Positions 17,653-27,203 are shown, counted from the stretch's first letter. The stretch: DNA of 64,000 nt from Paraliobacillus quinghaiensis (GCF_003426025.1 NZ_QJSH01000007.1:62001-126000); one strand, 5' to 3'. Program-made: numbers and translations. Notes: generated by a model not told the origin, from the letters alone.

Positions 17653-18957
17653 ATGGCTTGGGTAGTAATTGTATCCGTACTTGTAATGATTATCTTAAGT
17701 TTGGCTCGCGTCCATGTAATTATTGCGATTCTTGCAGCGGGTTTAGTTGCAGGATTGATGTCTGGTTTAAATTTAATTGAATCAGTTGAAATGATTGTTG
17801 CTGGAATGGGTGGACAATCAAGTACAGCTTTAAGTTATATTTTATTAGGGGCATTTGCCGTTGCTATTAGTTATACAGGAATCACGCACTTATTAGTTCG
17901 TTATTTAATTCGCGTTTTAACAGGAAAGAAGACTATGCTAGTACTTGCTATAGCAGGTATTGCATCATTATCACAAAATGTTGTCCCAGTTCACATCGCA
18001 TTTATTCCTATTTTGATTCCGCCATTATTAAAATTATTTGATCAAATGGAACTGGATCGTCGTGCAGTAGCAACAGCACTTACATTTGGTTTGAAAGCAC
18101 CATATGTAATGATACCTGCAGGTTATGGTATTTTATTTCACCAAACAATCCTAAACGGTATGGAAAATAACGGTATTTCTATTTCCATGAATGAAGTAGC
18201 ACTATCCTTACTGATTCCAGGGTCAGGAATGATTGTCGGCTTACTTATTGCGATTTTTATCACATATCGTCAACCACGCACAGTAGATAAAAAAGCAATA
18301 AACATTACTAATGATAACGAAGATACAGCATCAATTACGTTCAACCGAAAACATGGCTTAACCGTTGTAGCGATTGTAGCTGCATTAGTGATGCAACTTG
18401 TTACAGATAGTTTAATTATTGGTGCTTTAACAGGATTAGTATTGATGTTTATTTTATTAGTAGTTCCATTCTATCAAGGTGATTCAATCATGACAAAAGG
18501 GATCGCAATGATGGGTACAATAGCATTTGTTATGTTAATTGCTTCTGGTTTTGGTCATGTATTACAAGAGACTGGTGCTATATCAGCTATGGTTGAAGTT
18601 ACATCAGATGTCTTAGGAGACAATAAAGTTCTAATTTCAATTGTTCTTTTGCTTGTAGGTTTACTGATTACAATGGGTATTGGTTCATCTTTTGGAACGA
18701 TTCCAATTCTTGCAGCACTATATGTTCCATTAATGATGGCAACTGGATTTTCACCAATGGCAACAGCTGCTTTAATAGGTACAGCTGGTGCATTAGGAGA
18801 TGCAGGTTCACCAGCAAGTGATAGCACATTAGGTCCAACTTCTGGTTTAAATGCAGATGGTAAGCACCACCATATTTGGGATACATGTGTCCCAACCTTT
18901 ATCCACTTTAATATTCCATTGCTTATATTTGGTTGGATTGCAGCACTCGTACTATAA
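17653..18957 (+). CDS. Na+/H+ antiporter-family transporter (YuiF-like)
   Basis: A 434-residue membrane protein with about 11-12 segments of the ion transporter superfamily. Repeated half-protein motifs are seen: SLSQNVVPVHIAFIPILIPP in the first half and IGSSFGTIPILAALYVPL with AGSPASDSTLGPTSGLN in the second. I recognise the layout of B. subtilis YuiF, annotated as an Na+/H+ antiporter or amino-acid transporter. Substrate is inferred only from family annotation. A GGGGAG ribosome site precedes the ATG. Its terminator runs into the pdaA ribosome site. Confidence 0.82.
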   Translation: MAWVVIVSVLVMIILSLARVHVIIAILAAGLVAGLMSGLNLIESVEMIVAGMGGQSSTALSYILLGAFAVAISYTGITHLLVRYLIRVLTGKKTMLVLAIAGIASLSQNVVPVHIAFIPILIPPLLKLFDQMELDRRAVATALTFGLKAPYVMIPAGYGILFHQTILNGMENNGISISMNEVALSLLIPGSGMIVGLLIAIFITYRQPRTVDKKAINITNDNEDTASITFNRKHGLTVVAIVAALVMQLVTDSLIIGALTGLVLMFILLVVPFYQGDSIMTKGIAMMGTIAFVMLIASGFGHVLQETGAISAMVEVTSDVLGDNKVLISIVLLLVGLLITMGIGSSFGTIPILAALYVPLMMATGFSPMATAALIGTAGALGDAGSPASDSTLGPTSGLNADGKHHHIWDTCVPTFIHFNIPLLIFGWIAALVL

Positions 18958-18971
18958 TTTTAATAATGCAT

Positions 18972-19017
18972 AAATCACCTGTTTTCTTGAAAGACTAAAA
19001 GAAAAAAACAGGTGATT
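18972..19017 (+). terminator. Terminator whose right arm contains the pdaA ribosome site
   Basis: AAATCACCTGTTTTCTT (18972-18988) pairs with the AAGAAAAAAACAGGTGATTT region (18998-19017), followed by TTTT. The AGGTGATT in the right arm is the Shine-Dalgarno of pdaA, whose ATG is at 19022. Confidence 0.85.
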
Positions 19018-19021
19018 TTTT

Positions 19022-19810
19022 ATGAAAAAATTAGTGATTTTGTTCAGTTTTATATTAGTGATGTTTACACTTCTACCATCTATTTCTGAAGCTTCCAGTT
19101 ATGGGTGGGGATTTAAAAAGGGTACAAACCATCAACCACCCGAAGTAGGAAAGTATGGACAAATCTTAGAAGAAAATGGTGGCTATTATATAGATAAGTC
19201 CGGGGATAAGGTAGTATACCTTACCTTTGATAATGGCTATGAACAGGGGTACACAGAACCAATCTTGGATGTATTGAAAAAAGAAGATGTTCCAGCTACT
19301 TTTTTTGTAACAGGACATTATGTCAGAAGTCAGCCTGAATTGGTTAAACGTATGGACAGAGATGGCCATATTATTGGTAATCACTCGAATCATCATGCAG
19401 ATTTTACGACGTTATCTAAAGAGGAAATGAAGGAAGATTTGACTTTATTGGATAGAGCGGTTGCTGCTATTACGGACCAAGAGAAACTACAATATTTGCG
19501 TCCACCACGTGGTACTTTTAATCCACAAACAATTCAGTGGGCAAATGAGCTTGGCTATACACATGTATTCTGGTCGTTAGCTTTTGTTGATTGGGAAACA
19601 GATCATCAAAAAGGCTGGGAAAAATCATATCAGCAAGTAATGAAACAAATTCATCCAGGAGCAGTTATATTACTGCACACTGTTTCAAAAGATAATGCAG
19701 AAGCAATAGAACACTTCATTACAGACTTGCGAAAACAAGGCTATACGTTTAAAAGTTTAGATGATTTAGTACTGAAAAATACAATACCAGAGCCGATTTT
19801 TGGTATGTAA
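19022..19810 (+). CDS. pdaA: Peptidoglycan N-acetylmuramic acid deacetylase PdaA
   Basis: Forms muramic-delta-lactam in the spore cortex, needed for germination. The protein of 262 residues has a signal peptide (1 to about 24, ending SEA), the PdaA-specific lead SSYGWGFKK and GGYYIDKSGDKVVYLTFDNGYE, then the NodB-type deacetylase motifs TFDNG (Asp base), HSNHH (metal His pair) and RPPRGTFN. The Asn in TFDNG instead of TFDDG is normal in PdaA. In B. subtilis pdaA is made in the forespore under SigG; no clear SigG promoter was identified here. The Shine-Dalgarno lies within the upstream terminator stem. Confidence 0.93.
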   Translation: MKKLVILFSFILVMFTLLPSISEASSYGWGFKKGTNHQPPEVGKYGQILEENGGYYIDKSGDKVVYLTFDNGYEQGYTEPILDVLKKEDVPATFFVTGHYVRSQPELVKRMDRDGHIIGNHSNHHADFTTLSKEEMKEDLTLLDRAVAAITDQEKLQYLRPPRGTFNPQTIQWANELGYTHVFWSLAFVDWETDHQKGWEKSYQQVMKQIHPGAVILLHTVSKDNAEAIEHFITDLRKQGYTFKSLDDLVLKNTIPEPIFGM

Positions 19811-19830
19811 AGTAAGCAGAAATCTGGTAG

Positions 19831-19940
19831 TTCCGGCGAAAACAGTGATAATTCGGCGAACAGAAGTTTATTCCGGCGAAAACGGCGATTATTCGGCGAT
19901 TGCAAGCAATATTCCGGCGAAATAAACAATAATCCAGCAA
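19831..19940. repeat. 20-bp-period array of TTCCGGCGAA-type cores
   Basis: Cores of 10 bp begin at 19831, 19851, 19871, 19891, 19911 and 19931 (TTCCGGCGAA, ATTCGGCGAA, TTCCGGCGAA, ATTCGGCGAT, ATTCCGGCGA, AATCCAGCAA), separated by exactly 10 bp of unrelated sequence. The last core is degenerate. It lies between pdaA and the ppk terminator. Confidence 0.85.
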
Positions 19941-19962
19941 ACACCGAATTCAAGCCAATGCA

Positions 19963-19998
19963 AAAAGACTAACATTCCATGTTGAATGTTAGTCTTTT
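19963..19998. terminator. Bidirectional terminator between pdaA and ppk
   Basis: Perfect 15-bp stem (19963-19977 with 19984-19998), A-run on the left and T-run on the right. Confidence 0.92.
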
Positions 19999-20007
19999 CT
20001 ATTGCTT

Positions 20008-22101
20008 TCATTCTTCATCATCCATGACTTGATAGGCCATATCATAAAAAAGCATTTGGCTATTAATTCGCTTCTCATTTGCTTCGGCTTTAACGTAGTG
20101 GTATGCACCATCAGATGTTTGTTCACGTACTTTTACGTTATCTTGTAAGGATATATCTAAAATTTCCTTTATCCTTTCCTTGATCTCTTCCTCATAAATT
20201 GGGAACATTAACTCTACTCGCTTAACCATATTCCGTGTCATTAAATCAGCAGAAGAAAGAAAGATGCGATTGTCTCCATCGCTGTTAAAATAGTAAATTC
20301 GGCTATGTTCTAAAAAGCGTCCGACAATACTGCGCACGCGTATGTTATCGCTAACGCCTGGTATACCAGGTTTTAAACAACAAATTCCCCGAACAATTAA
20401 GTCTATTTCTACACCAGCTTGTGATGCTTCATATAATTTTATTATTAAGGGTTTATCTGTTAATGAATTCATTTTAAACACAATGCGTCCATTTCCACGC
20501 TTCTTATGGAAAGTAATTTCTTGATTAATATAATCGATAATATCCTCTCTAATTGAAAAAGGTGCCATTGATAGATGGTGGAACGTAGGCTTTTCGGTAT
20601 AACCACTTAGATAGTTAAAGAAATTTGTTGCATCAATTCCAAATTTTCGCTTCGTTGTAATTATGCCCATATCTGTATAGATAGTAGCTGTTTGGTCATT
20701 ATAATTTCCTGTACCTAAATGAACAAAACGTTCGATGCGATTTTTACACTTACGAACTACCAATGTTATTTTACTGTGTGTTTTAAGAGCGTTCATACCG
20801 TAGATTACATGACAACCAGATTTTTCTAGTTCTTTTGCCCATTGTACATTGTTCTCTTCATCAAACCGTGCTTTCAGTTCTACCAAAACAGTAACTTGTT
20901 TCCCATTCTCAGCTGCTTGCATAAGGCCCTTAATGATAGGCGAACGGCCACTAACACGATACAAGGTCTGTTTTATTGCAAGTACATTTGGATCATTTGC
21001 TGCTTCTCGAATAAGATCTACGACTACTTCGAATGATTCATATGGGTGATGTAAGAAAATATCTTTTCGTTTTGCTACATCGAATACTGATTCATTACTA
21101 GATATTTCTCTGGTAGGTTGTGGCATCAGTGTCTCATACATGAGTGAGTCATACTCAGGTGCCAACTTCTTGTAAAAGTCAAAAAGAAAAGTGAGATCAA
21201 GTGGTCCATCTAGCACATACAAATCATTCTTATGAATTTCTAACACGTATAGTAATAAATCAACAATTTGTTGATCATAATCATTGTTTGCTACTTCTAA
21301 GCGAACTGCTGCACCCCACTTTCGTTTTTTTAACTCTTTTTCAATTTCTTTTAATAAATCTCTAGCACCTTCTTCATGAATTGTCATATCTGCATTCCGA
21401 GTGATACGAAATGTAGTCTTAGAACGAACATGATACCCTTTAAAAAACTTATCAATAAAGCAAGAAATAATATCTTCTAATAAAATATAATGATTGGTAT
21501 CATCTATACGAACAAAGCGGTTCAAGAGGGCTGGAACTTGTACAATTGCTGTTTTTACAGATGAATCAGATACAGTATCTTCCTCTAGAACAACTGCGAT
21601 ATTGATCGATTTATTTAATAACATTGGAAATGTACGATAAGCATCGAGTGCCATTGGTGTTAACACTGGAAATATATGATCATCAAAATATTTTTCAATG
21701 GTTTCTTTTTGCTGGAGAGAGAGGGCATCAATAGAGACAATTGCTATACCCTCTTTGTTTAGTGTATTTAGTAATTCTCCATACAGTTTATACTGTCTTT
21801 GTACTAACTTGTGGTTTCTTTCGGAAATATGAGTGAGTTGTTGTTTCGGTGTAAGACCTGCTTTACTGTCTTTCTTGTTGAAACCTGCACGTACTTGGTC
21901 CTTTAACCCCGCAACGCGCACCATAAAAAATTCATCTAAATTTGAGCTGAAAATTGCTAAAAAGCGTAACCTTTCTAATAATGGATTTGAGTGATCGATT
22001 GCTTCTTCTAATACACGTTTATTAAATGAAAGCCAGCTTAGCTCTCGATTATTAAAAAAAATGTAGCTATCTAATTTATCTTGATAGTCTGATGTAGACA
22101 T
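20008..22101 (-). CDS. ppk: Polyphosphate kinase 1
   Basis: Makes inorganic polyphosphate reversibly from ATP. The 697-residue protein has the PPK1 N domain (FFNNRELSWLSFNKRVLEEA), the autophosphorylated histidine in RFVHLGTGNYND and the second histidine in LEHSRIYYF. The ATG at 22101 is chosen over the ATG at 22110, which is part of the AAAGGATG ribosome site. It lies downstream of ppx on the same strand, with about 114 bp between them; the two enzymes make and degrade the same polymer and together set its level. Confidence 0.95.
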   Translation of the reverse strand: MSTSDYQDKLDSYIFFNNRELSWLSFNKRVLEEAIDHSNPLLERLRFLAIFSSNLDEFFMVRVAGLKDQVRAGFNKKDSKAGLTPKQQLTHISERNHKLVQRQYKLYGELLNTLNKEGIAIVSIDALSLQQKETIEKYFDDHIFPVLTPMALDAYRTFPMLLNKSINIAVVLEEDTVSDSSVKTAIVQVPALLNRFVRIDDTNHYILLEDIISCFIDKFFKGYHVRSKTTFRITRNADMTIHEEGARDLLKEIEKELKKRKWGAAVRLEVANNDYDQQIVDLLLYVLEIHKNDLYVLDGPLDLTFLFDFYKKLAPEYDSLMYETLMPQPTREISSNESVFDVAKRKDIFLHHPYESFEVVVDLIREAANDPNVLAIKQTLYRVSGRSPIIKGLMQAAENGKQVTVLVELKARFDEENNVQWAKELEKSGCHVIYGMNALKTHSKITLVVRKCKNRIERFVHLGTGNYNDQTATIYTDMGIITTKRKFGIDATNFFNYLSGYTEKPTFHHLSMAPFSIREDIIDYINQEITFHKKRGNGRIVFKMNSLTDKPLIIKLYEASQAGVEIDLIVRGICCLKPGIPGVSDNIRVRSIVGRFLEHSRIYYFNSDGDNRIFLSSADLMTRNMVKRVELMFPIYEEEIKERIKEILDISLQDNVKVREQTSDGAYHYVKAEANEKRINSQMLFYDMAYQVMDDEE

Positions 22102-22215
22102 TTTTCCCATCCTTTAAATAAACTCTCTTCCCATTTTTTGAGAAACAAAACGAAAAGAGAGTTGGGTTTATGTTAAGTTTTTGTCTGAAGGTATAAAAAT
22201 ATTGATGAAAATTAT

Positions 22216-23745
22216 TTAATTTGTGATAAAACGAAGCTCAATTGATTTACTTAGAGCTTTTTCTAGGTGTTTTTTCTGCTTTTCACTTTGATAGGCTTCT
22301 GGCATTGAATTTTGGTTGCAATAAAATGTTAGGTATAAGGTATCTGATTTAATATCCAAATCAAAATCCTGTACTACTTGTCTTTTAGTTGCATCTAAAC
22401 AATATGTGAACTTCAACAGAGCACCTAACAGTTGTAGTCTTTTTCGTTCTTGTTTTAAAAACCAGTCTTTGTATGGTTCTATAAATTGCTTGAAGACCAT
22501 TTTGTTTTTAAAAGAAGCAATTAATGCAATTTGTAAGCGATCAATGTGCATTAACCCATCAATCGTGCGATTAGCTAATAAGTAGAAAGTATGCTGAGAA
22601 CTTGACTCAGAATCAATATAGTCACCTAAATTATAAACATAGCTTGCCCGCTTTAATAAGAACCAATCTTTTTTTGATAATGATTTTATACCAGCTGTTT
22701 TTAGATTATTAAATAACTGTCGTGTTAAAAATTGTACATGCATAATTTGTTTTGTATTAAGATCATAATCATTGATAAGTTCCTGAATACTATCTTCTAA
22801 AACATTAGGAAACAGAAGGGTACCTCTGTCCTGGGATAATATTTCATAGAAAACACCATCACGTAATCCTTTCCTACTTAAGATAAAGCAATCCGCTTCT
22901 ATTGTTTGATATAGGCTATGAAAGGCTTCAATTGCAGGTATGATAATGTCAGATCTATCTTTTGATAACCCTTCAACTTTTTGTAACTTTTTGAAAGATA
23001 GGGAAGAGAGATAGTTACTTACGCCCGCAATATCACTATCATCCATCTTATATTGATGTAATCCTGCTAATGGATAAGCTTTTTGATTTTGGTCAATCTG
23101 AACTAAATTACGAGCACTGCCACCAATCCCGATTAAAGGAACATTCTTTTGACTAAGCCATGGTAATGAATGGAACTGCTCCTTGAGAAATCTCCGTAAT
23201 GCTTGCATGTTCTTATCAAATGATTGACCATCTTGTTCTAAATAGGAGCGGAGTGTTAATGTACCAAATGGAAAGCTATGTGCATGGATAAGTTGACGAT
23301 CCTTGAAATACGTTACCTCAGTACTACCACCACCAATATCAATTGTAATTCCTTCTTCAATTGAAGTGGAATTTACTACTGCTAGATAACCATAAAATGC
23401 TTCTTCTTGTTCAGATAAGATACGCATGTCCCAGTTTAGTTCTTCTTTAACTAGTTTTTTTAACTCATTGTTATTGGTTGCTTGGCGAATAGTAGCTGTT
23501 GCGACACATACAAGATCAACTAACGTATAGGTAGCGATAACGTCAGCAAAATTATGGAGCGAGTGTAACAGGATATCACTACCTTTTTTGGTCAGTCTCC
23601 CATCGCTATCCAAGTGGTCCCTGAGACGTGCAGAAGTTTTGACATTTTCTACTTCACGTAATCGTCCAGCTTTTTCTTGTAGGTAAATTACTAAACGAAT
23701 TGTGTTGGATCCTATGTCAATAATCGCGTAATAGTTTTTTTCCAT
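22216..23745 (-). CDS. ppx: Exopolyphosphatase (Ppx/GppA family)
   Basis: Cleaves terminal phosphate from polyphosphate. The 509-residue protein begins YYAIIDIGSNTIRLVIY, a phosphate loop of the actin-like ASKHA fold, with GITIDIGGGSTEVTYF and LIGIGGSARNL as the other nucleotide/phosphate motifs. The C-terminal half is a helical HD-like domain as in long Ppx forms. AGGTG precedes the ATG. It sits 39 bp after the TPR gene and before ppk, suggesting a three-gene leftward unit. Confidence 0.93.
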   Translation of the reverse strand: MEKNYYAIIDIGSNTIRLVIYLQEKAGRLREVENVKTSARLRDHLDSDGRLTKKGSDILLHSLHNFADVIATYTLVDLVCVATATIRQATNNNELKKLVKEELNWDMRILSEQEEAFYGYLAVVNSTSIEEGITIDIGGGSTEVTYFKDRQLIHAHSFPFGTLTLRSYLEQDGQSFDKNMQALRRFLKEQFHSLPWLSQKNVPLIGIGGSARNLVQIDQNQKAYPLAGLHQYKMDDSDIAGVSNYLSSLSFKKLQKVEGLSKDRSDIIIPAIEAFHSLYQTIEADCFILSRKGLRDGVFYEILSQDRGTLLFPNVLEDSIQELINDYDLNTKQIMHVQFLTRQLFNNLKTAGIKSLSKKDWFLLKRASYVYNLGDYIDSESSSQHTFYLLANRTIDGLMHIDRLQIALIASFKNKMVFKQFIEPYKDWFLKQERKRLQLLGALLKFTYCLDATKRQVVQDFDLDIKSDTLYLTFYCNQNSMPEAYQSEKQKKHLEKALSKSIELRFITN

Positions 23746-23784
23746 GTTAGCACCTGCCTAATTTCTAATTTTACTTGGGTTAGA

Positions 23785-25161
23785 TTATCCATATTTTTGT
23801 GTTTGTATTAGTAAGTTTTGATAATTTTCTGCTTCTGTATCATTACCCGTTTTTTTATAAAGTTTAACTAAAGCTTGCATCGCTTTTCCGCTCGATGGAT
23901 CAAGTTCAATTTCCCACTTGTAGCAGTCAATCGCTTGTTCATATAAGGCGAATGATGCGTATAACTCACCTAGCGAGTATTGATTATCAGGATCATCCTG
24001 CAATTGGTTCATTTTATCTAGTGTTTGCTCAATTGGAAAATGATAATTTGCTACTTGAAAAGGCTCAAACCACCTTTTAATTTCTGTAATGGAATGATTT
24101 TGTAAAAAACCTTTAATAAAAGGTGTAATGATTTTTTCGGCTTGTTTTGTGGAGACGTTACTACAAAGTTGTAATAAGCGTTGGTTGGACTCATTGAAAT
24201 AATCAGTTAGCACCTTGGGATCAATTTCTGCAAGGTGGTCAATGATTTTTTCTAGTTGTTTCTCGGTAGGCTTGTAATTATGCTCAAGTAGAAATTTAAC
24301 AAGTTTAGAATGGTTAGCAGAGTCAATTAACTTAGTAGTTAATAGCTCCTCCACTTCCTGTTGAGGGTTGGCTTCATATAGGTCAGATAATATGTTGATT
24401 TGTTCTCCTACTGTAAATGTCTTAAGTGATTGTTGGAACGCTTCCCATAGCGTTTTTTCGAAGGTAGCTTTTAGCATGTTTGTTTGGACGATGAACAGAT
24501 CGATCCAACGCTTCTCTAGCTTATAAAGCTGTATTAGGGAGTTAAAATAGTCGTGGCTATTTGTTTGTTGATAGTAAAGTGACTCCAGGTGGTCTGTATC
24601 TATTTGGATTAATTCATCTACATTCTGATAGCGCTCTTCAAAGCGTTGAAATTCCATACTGCCAAGAATATCTTTAGCAAATTTATCATTAGCATCATGA
24701 TCAGCTAACATATGTAGAGTTTTATAGGATTTTAACATTTTGCCATTTCTACGGAAATCATAATAGGTTTTCTTTAAAAGTTTGATCGTGGAACCTTTAG
24801 TGGTAAAGGAATCAAAAAATGTGAAGATCAATGCCGTTTCAATCGGGGAGTAGTGTTGCTGTAATTTTTTATATAATTGGTTAAAGCGCGTTAATGTAAA
24901 TGGTTGGTTCGAAATTAAGGGCTCAATTACTGGGTGATCATTGGCAACAGATATCCCTTTAGTAAAAGCTTGATGGATATGAGAGTCCAGTTTGATATGA
25001 TCTGCTTTTACCCCATTAATATACTGGTCTTTGTAAAAAACAAGATAGAAGTAATTATTGTTTTGATCAACCGTCTCGATTATTTTACTTTGTTTATATA
25101 AAGATAATTTTGTTACAGTAGTATGAATGTTTTTTTTGTTGACTTGTAATTCAATATACAT
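23785..25161 (-). CDS. Uncharacterised TPR-type protein upstream of ppx-ppk
   Basis: A 458-residue soluble protein that I do not recognise. The N-terminal 100 residues look beta-rich, the middle is helical and repetitive, and the last 70 residues resemble tetratricopeptide repeats (SLGELYASFALYEQAIDCYKWEIELDPSSGKAM then LVKLYKKTGNDTEA). No signal peptide, no transmembrane segment and no catalytic motif is obvious. AAAGGAGGG stands 8 nt before the ATG. As the first gene of a unit with ppx and ppk it may organise or regulate polyphosphate metabolism; this is inference from position only. Confidence 0.7.
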   Translation of the reverse strand: MYIELQVNKKNIHTTVTKLSLYKQSKIIETVDQNNNYFYLVFYKDQYINGVKADHIKLDSHIHQAFTKGISVANDHPVIEPLISNQPFTLTRFNQLYKKLQQHYSPIETALIFTFFDSFTTKGSTIKLLKKTYYDFRRNGKMLKSYKTLHMLADHDANDKFAKDILGSMEFQRFEERYQNVDELIQIDTDHLESLYYQQTNSHDYFNSLIQLYKLEKRWIDLFIVQTNMLKATFEKTLWEAFQQSLKTFTVGEQINILSDLYEANPQQEVEELLTTKLIDSANHSKLVKFLLEHNYKPTEKQLEKIIDHLAEIDPKVLTDYFNESNQRLLQLCSNVSTKQAEKIITPFIKGFLQNHSITEIKRWFEPFQVANYHFPIEQTLDKMNQLQDDPDNQYSLGELYASFALYEQAIDCYKWEIELDPSSGKAMQALVKLYKKTGNDTEAENYQNLLIQTQKYG

Positions 25162-25261
25162 AAAAATCGCCCTCCTTTAAGTACTTCTATCATAACATAC
25201 CTTTCAACTGTTTTGCTTTAACTACCATTAAACACAATTGATTCTATTTAAAAGGCTATTT

Positions 25262-25350
25262 TTGTAAATATTCGCACTTGATATAAAGTGTGCAGTGGTT
25301 AGCGTATCAAATTCATTTGATAAGTGTGTCAGAAAAATAAAGAGTTATAG
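25262..25350. repeat. Collapsed remnant R3 of the large palindromic repeat
   Basis: Has the head (TGTAAATATTCGCACTTGATATAAA) and the tail motifs (AGCGTATCAAAT directly joined to TCATTTGATAAG) of copies R1 and R2 but lacks the roughly 400 bp between. It lies in the 324-bp gap between the TPR gene and the acyl-CoA synthetase; besides a TATAAT at 25438-25443 nothing else is seen there. Confidence 0.6.
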
Positions 25351-25485
25351 TGCATGAAAAAAATAACTATGTGAACAAAACTTTGCAAATATTTTGTAAA
25401 TTTTTGAGGGGCTCTTTTCATAAAAGTTGAAACCTGATATAATGACAAGTAATTAGTACCTACTACTAAAAAGAAGGGTGACCTT

Positions 25486-27063
25486 ATGAATAAACATGAT
25501 TTAATTGCACCGGAAATATACAATATAGCAATGGAAATGGAGAAATATGCACAAGGTCCAGAAAGAACTGCTTTAATCTGGCAAGATGATCAGGGTAGAG
25601 AAGAACGGATCACGTATCAACAATTGTTAAAAAACGCAAATAAAATTGGAAATATATTCTTAGAAAGTGGCTTGCAAAAAGGTGATAAGATTCTCGTCAT
25701 GATGCCCCGACTAATTGAAACATATGAAGTTTATTTAGCTGCTCTAAAAACTGGTATTGTGTTAATCCCAAGTTCAGAAATGCTTCGAACAAAAGACATT
25801 CAATATCGGATTACCCATGGAGAAGCAAAAGGGATTGTAAGCCATTATCCATTTGTGGAGCAGTTTGATGAAATTGAACAATTAGATACTTTGAAAAAGT
25901 TTACAGTTGGTTCTGAAGTGAACGATTGGACGTTTATTGATCATCAAAAAGAGTCAGTTTCAGATCAACTTGAGATCGTTGAGACAAATAGTGATGATAT
26001 TGCCTTCATGCCATATACTTCAGGGACAACAGGAAATCCCAAAGGTGTTATGCATACCCACGCTTGGGGATATGCTCATCTTCGAACTGCTCCAGCTAAC
26101 TGGCTGAGTATTGAAGAAGGTGACATTGTATGGGCAACCGCTGCTCCAGGTTGGCAGAAATGGGTTTGGAGTCCACTGCTTTCTGTACTTGGTTCAGGTG
26201 CAACGGGTTTTGTCTATAACGGTAAGTTTGATCCTAAAAAATATTTACAACTACTACAGGATGAAGCAATCAATGTATTATGTTGTACACCAACAGAGTA
26301 TCGTTTAATGGCAAAAGTGGATAATTTAACTGATTATCAATTGCCTGAATTGCATAGTGCAGTTTCAGCTGGTGAACCATTAAATCGAGAAGTAATTGAT
26401 ACGTTTCAACGTCATTTTGATATAACTGTACGTGATGGCTATGGTCAAACAGAAAGCACATTACTATTGGGTTTTCTGAAGGGTATGAAAGTAAAAGCAG
26501 GTTCAATGGGTAAACCTACACCAGGAAATGCAGTTGTTTTAATAGATCAAGATTGTAATCCCGTACCAATGGGCGAGGTTGGAGATATCGCGATTCCGTT
26601 AGATACTCCAGCGTTGTTTAAAGGGTATTATAAAGATGAAGCACGTACGCAAAAAGCACATCGCGGAAACTACTTTGTTACAGGTGATCAAGCCAAAGTG
26701 GATGAAGAAGGCTATTTCTGGTTTGAAGGTCGTAGCGATGATATCATTGTCAGCTCTGGCTATACGATTGGTCCTTTTGAAGTGGAAGATGCACTGGTCA
26801 AACATGAACTCGTAAAAGAATGTGCAGTTGTCGCAAGTCCAGATGAGATTCGTGGGAATGTGGTAAAAGCATATATTGTCTTACAGGAGCATGTTGATGA
26901 AAACGAAGAAGGATTAGTCAAAACATTGCAAGACCATGTGAAGCAAATGACAGCACCATATAAATATCCAAGAAAGATAGAGTTTATTAAGGAATTACCT
27001 AAAACAACATCAGGAAAAATACGCCGTATTGAATTACGCCAGCAAGAAATGTTAGGTGTGTAA
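25486..27063 (+). CDS. Medium/branched-chain acyl-CoA synthetase (AMP-forming)
   Basis: Activates a short, medium or branched-chain carboxylate with ATP and CoA through an acyl-adenylate. The 525-residue protein shows the P-loop YTSGTTGNPKG, the adenine motif DGYGQTES, the hinge Asp in YFVTGDQAKVDEEGYFWFEGR and the catalytic lysine in LPKTTSGKIRR. The APGWQKWVWSPL segment and absence of acetyl-CoA synthetase signatures point to the AcsM/MbcS group, for example B. subtilis YtcI. AAGAAGGGTG precedes the ATG. It is monocistronic, with a TATAAT at 25438-25443 as likely -10. Confidence 0.88.
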   Translation: MNKHDLIAPEIYNIAMEMEKYAQGPERTALIWQDDQGREERITYQQLLKNANKIGNIFLESGLQKGDKILVMMPRLIETYEVYLAALKTGIVLIPSSEMLRTKDIQYRITHGEAKGIVSHYPFVEQFDEIEQLDTLKKFTVGSEVNDWTFIDHQKESVSDQLEIVETNSDDIAFMPYTSGTTGNPKGVMHTHAWGYAHLRTAPANWLSIEEGDIVWATAAPGWQKWVWSPLLSVLGSGATGFVYNGKFDPKKYLQLLQDEAINVLCCTPTEYRLMAKVDNLTDYQLPELHSAVSAGEPLNREVIDTFQRHFDITVRDGYGQTESTLLLGFLKGMKVKAGSMGKPTPGNAVVLIDQDCNPVPMGEVGDIAIPLDTPALFKGYYKDEARTQKAHRGNYFVTGDQAKVDEEGYFWFEGRSDDIIVSSGYTIGPFEVEDALVKHELVKECAVVASPDEIRGNVVKAYIVLQEHVDENEEGLVKTLQDHVKQMTAPYKYPRKIEFIKELPKTTSGKIRRIELRQQEMLGV

Positions 27064-27088
27064 GGAAGGGTAATTGAGGATATTGTAG

Positions 27089-27119
27089 TGGAGAGGGAGA
27101 AAGCGCCTCTCTATTTTTT
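27089..27119 (+). terminator. Terminator after the acyl-CoA synthetase
   Basis: Short GC-rich stem GAGAGG (27091-27096) with CCTCTC (27106-27111), followed by TATTTTTTT. Confidence 0.8.
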
Positions 27120-27203
27120 TGTGTTTTTTTGGATCACGGTGGATTGCAATTGCTTCTATTGTTGAATTTTGTGCATAAAATTTCTCATTATAGTGTAGAA
27201 AAT

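Noticed and set aside
19831-19940. CRISPR-like regular array
   Set aside because: The repeated core is only 10 bp, degenerate, and spacers are 10 bp; no cas gene is near. It is a phased minisatellite, not a CRISPR.
19741-19953. Reverse-strand frames across the 20-bp array
   Set aside because: They are translations of the repeat (RRN-type periodic residues) with no ribosome site.
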